Shown: positions 23,801-36,843 of the stretch, piece after piece | How the letters are laid out: every line of letters starts with the position of its first letter | Numbering within the stretch: position 1 is the stretch's first letter | Assembly (NCBI RefSeq): GCF_000189635.1 | Contig: NW_002476353.1 | Coordinates: 930,001-994,000, forward strand | Length of the DNA stretch: 64,000 bases | Origin: Tetrahymena thermophila SB210 | Lineage: Eukaryota; Ciliophora; Oligohymenophorea; Hymenostomatida; Tetrahymenidae | Direction of reading: 5' to 3' | Translations under genes and position numbers: made by a program | The notes under the pieces: model-generated | Database searches by the model: none | What the model was told of the DNA's origin: nothing | What the model saw: only the letters and a program-made list of their open reading frames with translations

Positions 23801-26800
23801 AAAAATAATTACTCTTTTTTGGTTTTTAGAATTTTTACTTAAAATAAAATTGCTAATTTAAAAGCTTGCTAAGAATGCACTGGCCCTAATCCAAACTAAT
23901 GCCTTACTTGTAAACCGACAGATTATTAATTAAATACAATTTGCTATCATTAATGTCCTAAACCATATTGGGGGCGATCAGTGGAAGGAGTATTAACTTG
24001 TTTAAGTAATTGCTACCCAGGAGAATATGGGGATTATTATGATCCATTCAGGTTAAAAGAAATTAATTACTTTTTTTAAAAGATCTCATTTTTTAATATT
24101 AAATTTGAATAGGAGTTGCAAGTAATGTAATAGTTAATGTTAATCGTGTTATGGAGGTTAAAATAGTCAATGTTATACCTGCAGTAGCTCTTACTTTTTG
24201 TTATTTACTACTTGTGATAAATGTCCTATTAGCTATTATGGAGATACTAATAGTAGATAGTGTGTTTAATGTCACCAGACGTAAATTTATTTCTTTTTAA
24301 AAATATTTAAAATAGTAATTATTTTTAACTAGTTGTTAAAGTTGCTAAGGATAATCAGATAAAGATTGTATTTCGTGTTAAATTGGAAGATTCCTTTTAA
24401 ATCATATTTGTTATGCTTAATGTCCTAGCGGTACATACTCTGATTCGATTTCATAAACATGTGTAAAATAATGTCCTAAGATAAATTAATATCAAGATGA
24501 TATTGATAATACTTGTAGTTATTGCCACCCAAATTGTAAAACATGCACTGGCCCAAGTAATATTTTTTTAACTTTAATGAATATTAAATGAACATCAAAC
24601 AAGCATAAAACTAATGTTAAACATGCGAAACGGGCTTCTATAAAAACGGAACTTCCTGTCTAAGTATTTGTCCTCCTGGTTATTATTAAGATTCAGTTAA
24701 TTTTGTTTGCCTAAAATGCAATGGAGAGTGTGATACATGCTATGGTCCAGATAAAAATTAGTGTTAATCTTGCAAACTTCCAAGAATATTCTATCTTAAC
24801 TAATGTATCACATAATGTCCAACTGGGTTTTTTATGCACCCAACGTCAAATAGTTGTGTTACTGTTTGCCCTAAATCGTACTACCCAGATACAAATTCCG
24901 CTCAGTGCCTTCCTTGCCATAATGTAAGAAACATAATAAATTATTTATTTAATCATTTATATAAATAAAAAGTTTTGCAGTACTTGCTTTGGAAGTGGAA
25001 ATACTAAATGTAATACCTGTAAAACACCTTATCTTTATAACAACAATATTTGCTCAGAATCATGCCTACCAGGTATTAATAAATATTTTATAAATAAACA
25101 TAAAATAATGTAATTTAACATTAATCAATGCTAAAAAAATTTTTCATTAAAACTTTCAGGATATTTTTTATTTAAAAATTTTTTTAATTGAAAGCATAAT
25201 CAATAATTAATTAATTAGTCACAAATTATAATATATTTATAATTTATATCAACATTTTTTAGGCTCTTATCCAAATGGTTAGGGTAGCTGCAGCGATTGT
25301 GATAAATCATGCTAAACTTGCTTTGGATCTACAAGTTAGAGTTGTATCACATGTAGAAGCGGCTATTTTAAATCTGGAGACACCTAATGTGTCTCAGACT
25401 GCTAAGATGGGTATGTGATAGATTAAAGTCTTTAAAAATGTGTAACATGTCCAAGCTCTACGTATTATGAAAACAAAGAGTGCAAATGTATTATCTTTAA
25501 CATATTTTAATTATATGATAAACTTTTTTTCAAATAATAGAATGCCATCCAACTTGTTTAAGCTGTTTAGGACCTGCCGAAAATTAGTGCATTAAATGCA
25601 TAGAATCTAGGTAAAGCAAACATTTTAAAAATTATTATACTTATTTATTAAATCACATAACAATAATAAAAGAGGAGTTGACAACTCTTAAAATCCAATT
25701 CATGGAATTTGTGAGTGTGCTCCAGGATATTTAGAAGTAAATTAAGTAAATTGCTAAAATAGTAGTGGTACTTCTGCATAGACAACTGCTATGACTTCAT
25801 AAGTTGGATTTTATATTGGTGAAAGTGTAGGCATGATAGATTATATAGTTGGGTTAGGGCCATTTTATTTTTTCAATTTAATGGATTTTTGCTAATTTAT
25901 AAGTTATTTCTAGTATATTAATATAAAATATCCACTTAATGTGAAAGATTTACTAGAAAAGCTATATCTGTCTCACTTTACATCAATTTTAGAATCTAAT
26001 TAATAAGTAATACTAAATAACTTTGTTTGTTTCTGCTATTTTATTTAAAATAAATTAAAAATCTAAAGGTTACCGCAAATAAGAGATTGCTTAGCTCAGG
26101 AATTATAGAATATGATAATCCTCAATTGAAATTTAGCATTAACAATAGAATTTATCCTTTGAGAATCGTTTTTCTTCCATTAATACTTTTAAATTTTTGT
26201 GTTTGGATATTTATGGGTTTTATATCTTTCCTTGGATAGTATCTTAAAACAAATAATAACAAGAGATTTTTGATAGAAAAGATTAAAAGCTATACTAATT
26301 ATTCTTTAGGCTTACAGATCTTTATTAGGACATTTATGGAATTGATGCTGTTTTTATTTTTATAAGCTAAAATGAATATTTGGGACTCCATGGATATATT
26401 TACTATAATTGTTGTTGCTTCCTATGTGTTGGTTCTAATAGGATTTATAGCAAAGCAATCTTTTAAAGATTCAAAAACTTAGTAGGTATTCGATGAAAAA
26501 GCTGTTGATGTAAATGTTTAAAAGAGCATTTAATCTTATCCTGTAATTTATTTTAAATATTTTTCTTAAAACTAAAAAATGAATGAATTAACTAAAAGGT
26601 CAGATGCTTATTTGAGGATAAGAAAGAAGATATTTTTTCCAAAAATTTTGTATTGTCACAATTAATTTTTAAAGTTATCTTCACAGCCATAATTGTTTTT
26701 ATCTTAGGAAATCCTGAAATTTAGGTAAGTATTTTTAAAAAAATCAATATTTTAATTGTTCAAAATATTGTATTAGGCTTTGGGAATAATTGTAGCAAAG

Positions 26801-29153
26801 TTTGTTTTCTTTGGATTTTATTTATTAGTAAGACCTTATAAATAAATGCTTGATAATATTGTCTTTCTTCTTACTGAATTATTCATGCTTGGTGTTGCAT
26901 TTTCAGTTTTCATGCTGATCAAATATTCCAACAGCAGTAACTCTCAAAATTTTGGCTGGGCTTTACTAGTGCTTATTCTTTTAGCAGTGCTTTTGAATCT
27001 TGTTGCATCAATTCTTCAATTTTTGGTTTTTGTTTTAAGAAAGTTTTGTGTGTCTGCCATTAAAAAAAGAAGAGTTGTAGATGAACTAGGTGTAGAGAGA
27101 GAAGAAGAAGAACTCTCATCAGATGTTTAATATATCACTGAAAATAGCAATAAATAAAAATCAAAAAAATAAATTCAAGTCGACATTTCGAGTTAGTATT
27201 AGGACTAGATTCAGAAAGACTATATTTTTAATTTTAACAATTCTGGTTTAGATTAAATAGTTACAAGAATAAATAATTCCAATATTATAAATAATTAGAG
27301 TATCATTTAAAGATAAAATGTTTAAACTACAGTAAACTTTACAGAGTAAGATGAGCTATTTAAGAAGCCAAGAGCAAGAAATATTAATATCGAAAATGAT
27401 TCACCAAAAATATAGTAAAATAATATACAGGACTAAGAAAATACAGAATAAAAAGAAATAAGAAGAAGCTAGTAAATATAAAAACCTTTAGTACATAATA
27501 TAGCAATGATATAAAACTAGCTAGATAGAGTTATAAAAATAGATAAGTTGCAGGTATATGACGAATCAGAAATAGAATAGAGTTTAAATAAAAAGTAAAG
27601 TGAATAAATTGACTACCAATAAATTAACCTTGATTAAAACGATTTGAGAAATAGTGCTAATTCTTCTTTAGTCAAATGGAGAGATAACAACTAAAGTGGA
27701 ATAATGTCTGACAGAAACTAATTAGTCGATGATTTACAAATTCAATCAAGAGTTAGAAAATTTATAGATGAAAATGAATAACATCAAAATAAATAATTCT
27801 AAACTCCTATTCACGAAATGAGGGATTATAGGGAAGAATAACTAAAATTATAAATGGATTATCAAGATAATTAAATGTTATAAAATTATAGAGATGGATT
27901 AGGATATTATGATTTCCCATAAAGCTATGCCCAAGGAATAAACTAAAAACCATAAATGAAAAATCCTTACAGTAATAGATATAATTAGCCAGAGTAAAAT
28001 GTATAAGGATAAGGATAGAGCTAAAATAATTTTAACATAAAAAAGTTGAAAGCTTTACCTGGAATTGTTAAAAATGAATTCATTAATTCTTAAGAAACAC
28101 CAATCATTTTAAACAATAACATAGCACAGTAGTTGCCTACAACAAACTCATATATAGTACCTCAATTTGGATAGAAAGATGAGAATGATAATTAAAATTA
28201 TATAGATTAATACTAAGGATAAACATATATGAATTAGTTGTAAGAATAAAAAGGATAGTAAATTTAAACTGAGTAGTAGTTCTCGGAATAACAACATAAT
28301 AATGGTCAAAGCTTCTTATAAAACTTGTTACAAAAGAAAGTAAAAAATAAGCTTTAAATAAGTGATAAAAATAAAGATTTGAATGCAAACAATTTAAAGA
28401 ACTTTAACCAAGTATCATTTTAAATTTATAAAATTATTGTTATTTTTTGTATTAATAAAGGATCAATCAATAAAAATTATTTAATTAATAAATTAGGATA
28501 ATATTAGGAAGAATAGCAATTAAAACTTTACTACTAAAGATAATTTCGAAGATATAAGAGATAACTTATCTATATAATAGTATAATTTTAATACTAACTA
28601 AGGTGAAAACACTATAGGTTAAGACTTTGGCATGACTAATTATTAATCACATAAAAATTCTGTTTTCATTAAATAATAAAACTAAATAAATGAGTAGAAT
28701 GGGTAAGTCATAAATTTGGACAATTAAAATTACGAGCATGAAGAAGATTTCAATATGCCATAAAATTTGTAAAAGAGTGACAACTAAAACATTCAGTTAA
28801 AACTCTCTCAAATTGCAAAGGAATCTTCAATCAAAAACTCATAAATAAATAACCACAAAAGATTAGACAATAAAATACAAAAACCCCAAACTCTTAAAGA
28901 AGAGTTAAATATGAGCTAAGGAAAGTCTATCCTAAATCAAAATACAAGCTTGTTATAAGAATTTTAAAAATTGCAGGAATAAAAAACTAAAGTTAGAGAA
29001 TCGTAGTTGAACATTCAAAATGCAAATACCCAGCAGAACTTTTACCTAGATAGAAGCTAAACATCTTAGAGTCAAAGAAAGACAAAAACTAAAATCAAGA
29101 AAATATAACCATCTCATATTGTTTCCTTTTAAAGGTAGTAACCAAATTATTGA
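20850..29153 (+). CDS. giant cysteine-rich (furin-like repeat) multipass surface protein, 2261 aa
   Basis: Twenty-one exons (20 introns) sum to 6786 nt. Boundaries: 20850-20907, 21066-21318, 21409-21639, 21696-21754, 21930-22351, 22401-22589, 22653-22853, 22910-23280, 23347-23798, 23865-24051, 24113-24280, 24333-24556, 24604-24923, 24973-25072, 25263-25487, 25541-25610, 25673-26006, 26069-26541, 26604-26724, 26777-28411, 28461-29153. A signal peptide (MIFTLIFMRIIFLIQLIKIG) leads into a beta-sandwich-like domain (FQIDAHWQGGFIQIVLGGN, then GIWAIQNLEIYAFTC). About 1100 residues of Cys-rich repeats follow, with units such as CQPCDASCATCVEKHDKC and CDPSCTLCTGPNPSTDC, typical of furin/growth-factor-receptor repeats. 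After GICECAPGYL come about seven membrane segments (for example IVFLPLILLNFCVWIFMGFI, IIVVASYVLVLIGFI, LLVLILLAVLLNLVA) and a ~650-residue Q/N-rich cytoplasmic tail. It probably sits at the cell surface as a receptor or adhesin; the ligand is unknown. Such proteins form large families in ciliates. Confidence 0.9.
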
Positions 29154-29849
29154 AAATCAATTTATATATTTTCTCAATTTTTGTTTATTTACATTACATG
29201 TCTTATTCATAAAATTAGCTGAGAAATATTTTTTAATATATATAATAAATTTTTTTCGATTCAATAATATCTTAATATTTTTTCTTTACAAATTATAATT
29301 GGCAATATAGATTAAACTATAAAAAAATTCTTTGTTTACTCTGGTAAATATTAAAATAAGATTCTCAATCATTAAAACTGTTAAAAATACTTGATATTTT
29401 AATCAAGGCTATTCAATTTCTTGAGTAAGAAAAAAAGGAAATAAGCTGTTAAAAATATAAATTAAAATTTTTCAATCATGTTTATAGTATTAAATAAATA
29501 ATTTAAGAATTTAAATTAAAAAAAAAAAATTTTAATATTGTTGTTTATTTATTTTCACATCATATTTAATTCTTATTTTTAAAAATTTGGTATCATAAAA
29601 AAAATTTTTGACACTATTGTGTTTTAAACAATTTTTTAAGTAAATAAAAAGTATTTTATTTTATATTTTATAATCTTTATTATAAACAAACAAAAGACTA
29701 AATAAAAGAAAAAAGTAAAATATCTGAGCAATATATTTACATATATAAAACATAAATTAATTTCTAATAAGTTTTATTATAATTATATTCAAATCTAAAT
29801 TAATTATTTAATATAGTTAGAGTAATGTAATATTTATTTATTTTTTTTT
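29154..29849. other. convergent spacer
   Basis: About 700 bp of AT-rich DNA between the converging surface-protein (+) and Q/N-rich (-) genes. It should hold both 3' ends. Nothing else seen. Confidence 0.6.
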
Positions 29850-32800
29850 TCAATTCTGCTTAGTATTTATTCCTTGGTTGCAATTTATCTATTAAGGACT
29901 TAGGGATATTGTCCTTATGTTTGCTCCACAATTGATGTTGCTTCTTATAATTTTGGTTAGGTCCTCAATTTCTTTATCTTTTGTCTCATTTTATCTTAGT
30001 TAAATCAAATCTAAAACTTGCTTGATTCTTGATTGGATGTTATCTTTTTAAAAAAATAAATTTAATTTTAAAAATAAAAAAATGCAAATAATTTGTACCT
30101 TTGAAATTTATTGAGTAAGAAACATTTTTTATTATGTTAAGAGACATGAGAATGTTTCTGCTATCAAATTGGCATTCTAATAGTTGCAGCAATATAATCA
30201 TATTTGAGTCTTATGATAACTAGCGGATAAAAGACATGTAATTAGATGAAGCTTACTTGAAGCTTATTAAGAATTCAAGAGCTTAACAAACTATTTAAGT
30301 GTTTGCAAAGTTTATATTGCGGAGTGATACAAAAATAACACTTAAAACATTATTTTCTCTGATAAAATCAGAGACTGACTAAACTTGAATCTGAGATTAA
30401 ATCTCTGAGAAGAACTTATTTAAAATAGTCATAATATCATTTTTGTTATTGGATATTATCAAAATATTTAAGTAGATTAGCATTTTCAAAATGAAATATT
30501 TTGATTTAGAATCTGCACTTTGGTATTAACGTTCATAAGAAGCTAATTTATGAAGATGCTAAGTGAGCACATGTGTTAAAATGTCAATAATACCTTGATT
30601 ATTTATAATTAAATTTTTAGGATGGAATCTACTTTCGTTATTATTCTAAGTATTGTTTGCAAATGATGTTTACAAATCATTTCTCAATCTGCTTAGCTAC
30701 TAAATTTAGCTTTACTTTGAATCATGGCATATTTTTTACAATTCGAATATATCAGGTTTGCTTGTAGGAGTTAAATTAGATGATGAAGCAGTTTTTTAAA
30801 GGTTTTGTCTTTGAGAGCGAATTGGTGTACTTAAATTATTGTTAGAATTTAGAGATGCTTACTAAACGTTATTATTTGTATCTACAAAGCTGCAGAAAAA
30901 TTCTTTATTATTGTTTTCTGACAAAATCTTTTTCCAACATTTGTTCATAGGAATTGATGTAATGTGAACATTCTTAGAAGTAGTTTCATCGGGAGTACTT
31001 TGTTGATCTGAGTAGTCAGAGAGCTAGTAGATGTACATTTATAGACTATAAAAATATTTGAGGAAATTGTATATTTAGTCATAATTAAATAGACGCACTT
31101 CACGGATTAATGGGAGAATATCTATCATGCTTTATAACTTTTCAACAGCTTGGTCTAAACTTAATGATGATATTTATTAATTTTCTCTTCCTATTCCGTA
31201 TTTTCCGGTAATTGATGCTGCATTTATTACAAAGCTTCCAAAATTGCTATTTCCACCAAATCCTGATATTCCCTACCCATAAGAGAGATTCTATCTTCTA
31301 ACTTTCTCAGAAAAGTCTTTAATTTAGCTTTAAGAAATGAAAACATCCAATACTTTAAGCAAGCTAATTTTATCGCTAGTATCTAAGAACTAAGTGTTGT
31401 CCATCATTATAGGCTCTAGAACCTGACCTTCTGTTTTATTTTTTTTGAAAGCGTTTTAATTTTGATGAACTTAAAATTCGCTAAGTGCTTTGATTGCTGA
31501 TTGAGGTACTTTTGATGAAGATTAAAATCCACCTTAAGGCACAGCTTGATCCTCTAATGTCATTAATGCATAACTAAGATTACAGCTCTCATTATCTGAA
31601 GTATCAGTATGTATACGAGGAGTTTGCTTGATGTTACTTTATTGGTCTTTAGGTTGGTCAGCATTTTTAGCATTTTTTGATATGGATTATCTAATTTTAT
31701 ATTCTTCTAACTGCTTTATTTGTTGTTCAAAGAAAACTTTTTATTGTTGTACTAACTGTTGATACTGATCTTAAAGATTATTCTCATAAAGAGTTTGCAT
31801 ATTCTTCATTCCAAAATCTAAATACTTTTCACATTTTTCGTGTAATTTATCGTTTTCAGAAAGCAACTTAGAATTCTCAGACTTCAAAGAATCTACCAAT
31901 AATTATAATTACTTGATTTCTAAGTCTTTTGAATTAATTTCTTCGTTTAATTCAGCTTTTTCACCTTGAAGTTACTTTATTTTTTTGACTTGAGATGCTT
32001 CTTGAGAAAATAGACCATAATTATCAGTAACTTTATCAGAAACTACTCTAAGCATTTGCTCTGTCTCTTTAAATTTAACCATCATTCTTCTCATTTCTAC
32101 ATTAAATTTAGAATATATCTCATTTTCCATATCTCTGTAGAGTCCTTCAACGAATTCCTTTAGTTTAAAATTTGTAAAAATTTAAATATTATTTTTTATA
32201 AAAAATAAATTAATTAATTAATTACCTAAATTAAATTCATTATATTTTGAACATCCTTTGACTGAATATAATGTTGGATACCATTGTTTTACAATTATTT
32301 TTAGAAAACTGTCTAAAAATTTTCTAAAAGATTTTGATTTTGTGAGCAAACAGAATTATGTGCTTAATGGCTGTAAATGCTTGCATTTTCTTACTAGTTT
32401 TAGAGCTAAACTAATTGAATATCACTGTTTGTTCTCATAAGCGACTAAAAATTTCCAGTGTAGAGCCTGGAATTTTCTTCTGAGCTTAAATCTTTAAGCG
32501 CTTTGAGAATCAAGCCAAGTAAACCAGTTGTCTTAGTATATGTTTAGAGCTTAAAAAGATTCACAAATTCGTTATTCTATTCATCTTATACAAGAAAAGC
32601 GATTTTTTCTTTTAATTCTGTCAATAAATTTTCTCCAATTTAATGATCTTCAAGTACTTCAGGAAACTCTGTGATCAAAAGCTTAATAAAATAAATAATA
32701 GGAATGGAATTCCAATTTTCACAAATAAGCTTATCTCCAACTAAAAAGTGTCTTTACAAAAAGCGTTAAACATCATAGTTTGTGATGATTTATTCCATTT

Positions 32801-35073
32801 GGAAGAAATCTGAAGGTATGGTAGAGTTCTTTATTTATTGTAGAGCTTAACAGAAGTTAGTGCTCAAAGGTGTTTTAGGAGTTGCTGCTTATTTTAAGTT
32901 ATTGATTGGTGATAATGCAAGATAGGGATTTTAATTCAAAATCATTTATGGAGTTAAATTATTATAAGTACTATTGTTGTTCTAACTTTATAATAGACTT
33001 GTCTGAGATTATGAACGAGGAGTGGCATGAAGATTGCTATTATTTTGGTAACTGTATTAGTATTCCAACATATCTGGACTTGGATTAAGCTGAGATATAT
33101 TTTACTAATGGAAAATGAACTAATTGCTTTAGTTATGATTTAATTAACTTTCGTTTTAAGTTTTTTGCTTCAAGATTTATTTTGGTTACATTTATTTGTT
33201 GGGAGTTTATTGTTTTGTATTATTAGGTGAGGCATCCCTTCTATTTTAAATTTAGGAGTTATTTAATTTCGCTTGATGTTGAGAACGATTTTGAGCTTCT
33301 TTTTTGTATGAAAATTTTTACGGCTCATTTTTATCTAATTTCTTAGCCTAAGCAGTAGTAGCTTAATAGCTCTAATTAGCTTGATATGATTTTTCAGAGG
33401 GAGAACCATGATTTCTAGTCTATTTTTTTAAGTAAGGATGTTAAGTGACTAAACTATTATTTGACTTAGAGCGTAATAATGATGGTTACTACATAGTTTA
33501 ATTTTTAGGAACTTAAGAATAGTTCTAAATTTTCTTTTTACTACTGCTTTATTATCTATTTGATTCTTCAGTATTATGGGGATATTTGCAGTTAATATGA
33601 GATTTAGAAGGACTGTGAGATGTGTTCAAAGTTTATCTTTCTACTAAGGTGAGGCGTTATTGCTAATCTTTTTAACTAGGTCTGTTTGTTAAATTACTAG
33701 ATGAAAGTGTAGAGTTGTTTAAATTTTATTATTATCTTTTATTCATAGGTGATATTGGAGAAAGATTAGGTTTATTTTCTTAAATTTCTATAAATTAAGA
33801 ATTATTTTGATTGTTATTTCTATTATTTATAGAGTTGGAGTTGTTAGAATGCTTAGTTGACTAATAATTATAATCTTAGTTTGAAGTATTTCTTGGAGTC
33901 AAGTTGTCATTTACAGAAAAATAATTCTACTATGTCTATACAAAAGGAAGAGTCTGATTAGAAAAATCTTCAACAAGAATATTTGGATTGGAAACTTACT
34001 ACTGCTAGTAGATATTTCTTTAAGAATAGTAATTTATTTACTAGTCTACTGGCTCAACAGGATTTGATATAACTCTTTCTGATTGATTTATTGCTTTTTA
34101 TATCGCATTTTCTAAAAGAAGAGAAAGAGGTCTTTCATTTTATTCAATTTTAAAGTTAATATTAGAAAGTGAAGTTTACTTTTCTGCCTAATTCTAGTAT
34201 ACGTTACTATTATTGTTGCTTAAAGTTGGTTATGAGTAGGGTATAGAAGAACTTGATGGTATACCACTGTAATTATGATAGCTATCATAATTAAGGTTAG
34301 TCTAATCTATCTATGATTAGTTGAATGAAGAATCATGCATATTTTGCTTACTTTATTCTTTTGTGTAAAAAGAATTTGGATTATATTATTACTGTTGTTG
34401 CTATTGTAAAATAGGTGGAGCTTTCAAGCTATTAAAATAGTCATTTCTAGCAGATTAGGCATCATTTTTATAATTTTATTAAATCTATACTGGAATCTAC
34501 AAGTTTGGACTAAACTATTGTACTTAAAGAGGCATTTTAGTGGTAGGTTATTAGTTTAGCTTATTTTGGTTGATAAATTCTTAAGTGAAAAGCTTAGTAG
34601 GATTTATAAAATCATTATTATTAAACTTATTTTCATTTTTTGATGAGTTTACTGAGAATGGCTGCTCTCTCAAAAAGATAGGACTACTATTTTCTTTATT
34701 TGCCTAGTACCCAAAATTTTAGAAGGCACCATACTAATTATTAATATAGGGTGATAACCCTTGAATTCCATTTGGTTGTTGAGCAGAAGTAGAATCAGCA
34801 AGTGAAGATTCAGAAGATGCATTAGTTAGAGAAGTTAGCTAGTTTATTTGAGCTTAGTTGTATTGATTTTGATTTAACATTCTGTGACTGGGACTAAATC
34901 CAGAAATATGAGGTTTTTATTAGATTTGTTGAATATTCAGGGAAGCTAGAGCCAAGGGAGACTACAAATTGACTTGATCTCCTAATAAGATTTTTTTTTT
35001 TAATTAATGAATGAAAATCTAAAAAATTATAAATGTTACCTTAAGAAAGCTATCTTTGGAAAAGATTAGACAT
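29850..35073 (-). CDS. Q/N-rich protein with central coiled coil and helical C-terminus, 1680 aa
   Basis: Minus-strand exons 35073-35040, 34981-32226, 32157-30099 and 30043-29850, total 5043 nt; start ATG 35073, stop TGA 29852-29850. Residues about 1-740 are Asn/Gln/Ser-rich and low in complexity. A globular-looking segment follows (RFLQRHFLVGDKLICENWNS, FIKLLITEFPEVLEDHQIGE, TGLLGLILKALKDL). Next is a ~130-residue coiled coil (LQLLVDSLKSENSKLLSEND), and the last ~500 residues are alpha-helical with armadillo/HEAT-like rhythm (GIIDILTHVLTQHLHKL, FLISFKQASSNYMSFI, IILLQLLECQFDSRN). No catalytic motif is seen. I do not recognise the family; a large scaffold is a reasonable guess. Much of the Gln is encoded by TAA and TAG. 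Exon 1 codes for only 11 residues (MSNLFQRQLSQ), and its joining phase supports the model. Confidence 0.82.
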
Positions 35074-35896
35074 AAAATATGTTGAGAGTTACTTGCTTGG
35101 CTTTAGAAAGATAGGTATCGAAACAGAAATATTATATAGAATACTTAATAGTAATTAGCAAGTTCTCCTACTTATGAATGCTTTTTAAGAATTGTTGGGT
35201 TATCTTTTTAGTATTAATTAATATTTGTTTTTTTTTTTATATTTATTTTTTCAGTGAAATGAATTCTTTTGTTTCTTTCTTTGTTTCTTATTAGATTAAA
35301 TTAATAACTTGATAATTAGATTTTTTACAATTTGAATAAAATGGAATTTAATATTAATTTTTGTTTCGCGCAACTTATCAATTGATATATATTAATACAT
35401 ACACATTAGATACTTAACGATTTAACGAATTTTTTTTTTTTTTCGTATCCGAGCATTTTAGATATTATTTTTTTTCATTTTTAAACATAAAGTCACTTCC
35501 TTGTAGTTTAAATATAAACATATTTTTAAATTTTATTATGCTGATTTGAAAATAAGCAATTGTATGAGAAAATCAAATATACAAAATAATGAATTTTTAA
35601 ACTAGGTTTATTTATATGTAGATTTGTTATAAGTATTTCTTTTGCGAGAAGTAAGGATTTAATAGAATTATTTAGAGTTTTCTAAATATTTTGTGTTTGA
35701 AAATTCGATTAATTATTTTAAGAAATTTAATCATAGCTATTGATAAATTTTATTTTTAAGTATTTTCAGTTTAATGATAGAAAAAATCTTTCAAAAAAAA
35801 AAAACCCAATTTAATTAAAAATTTTTTGGCTCAGTAAAGATTTTGTGTAAAGATTCAAAATATAATTTTAAGCACAACAAGACGTAAGTTTTTTTT
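35074..35896. other. spacer
   Basis: AT-rich DNA between the start of the 1680-residue gene and the end of a small probable gene on the same strand. No feature seen. Confidence 0.5.
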
Positions 35897-36579
35897 CATG
35901 AATTCGTTTTTTAAAGTAATTTTTCTTTCAATATCATCATAGCTGATTCGATTATATCTTTTACATAATTTTAATTAATTTAATACTCATAATAATTTAT
36001 TTTATAAAAATAATTACCTATAATTTAAATTTACATATTATAAATGTTTACTATTTGATAAACTCCTAGCCAGTGTCTTTATTTCATTAAATCCTATGTG
36101 ATTTGCCCTAATAATAAGAAAATTTAATATTAATTAATAGCTTAATTTTTTAAAACAAAGTACTCAAAATCTATTTCAAATATTATAAGATTTTATAACT
36201 ACTATACATTCTAAGCTATACACATTGCACCTGAGTAGCTTATCAAATTAACCCTATTATTAGTATTTTATGTAAAAACATTTTGCTTAAATATAAAACG
36301 ATTAAAATCTAAGATAATTTTTTATGCTTAATATTTAGCAATGATAAATTACAAAGACTTATTATTTGTAAAAAATATATTAATTTACGCTAAAATTAAT
36401 TTGATTTGCTCTAATGATTTATATTGTGCCAATTGTTTAAAAAAGAAAGAAACACTGTTTTCTTCTAAGCAGTAATACCTAATTATTTATTATAAAATTT
36501 CTGATTAACAAATGCAAAATTGGATGGCTATTTACTTAAGATCTAGGTCAAATATTTTAACTTTTCTAAATTTTTTCAT
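35897..36579 (-). CDS. probable small protein gene, about 227-315 aa
   Basis: A minus-strand frame is free of TGA from 36843 to the stop at 35899-35897 (about 315 codons), far longer than expected by chance at this base composition. The text is protein-like: IYQLAKIQEIKVYEIVPHSY upstream of the first ATG, then MKKFRKVKIFDLDLKQIAIQ, YYCLEENSVSFFFKQLAQYK and LEQIKLILAQ. The first in-frame ATG is at 36579, but coding character continues upstream to at least 36830, so the true start or an upstream exon is probably further back. The spacing of Leu/Ile around KSLEQIKLILA recalls degenerate leucine-rich repeats common in Tetrahymena, but I cannot assign a family. It could be a decaying gene: codons become more AT-driven toward the end. 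Confidence 0.45.
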
Positions 36580-36843
36580 TACACTCACCAAGTTTTTCTC
36601 ACCAGATTTAAAATCTAATTTTTAATTACTAGAATAATTTTGTAGGATTATAAAGTTTTTATTTAAATTTACTTCATAACTATGAGGTACTATCTCATAA
36701 ACTTTAATCTCCTAAATTTTAGCCAATTAGTAAATCCTCCACTTTTTTAAAATAAGCAATTACCCATTTGTTTTTAAAAAATGATGAATAGTTTTATTGT
36801 TCAACTTATAGAAATTTTAATATTTCTTTTTAATTTCCTTATA

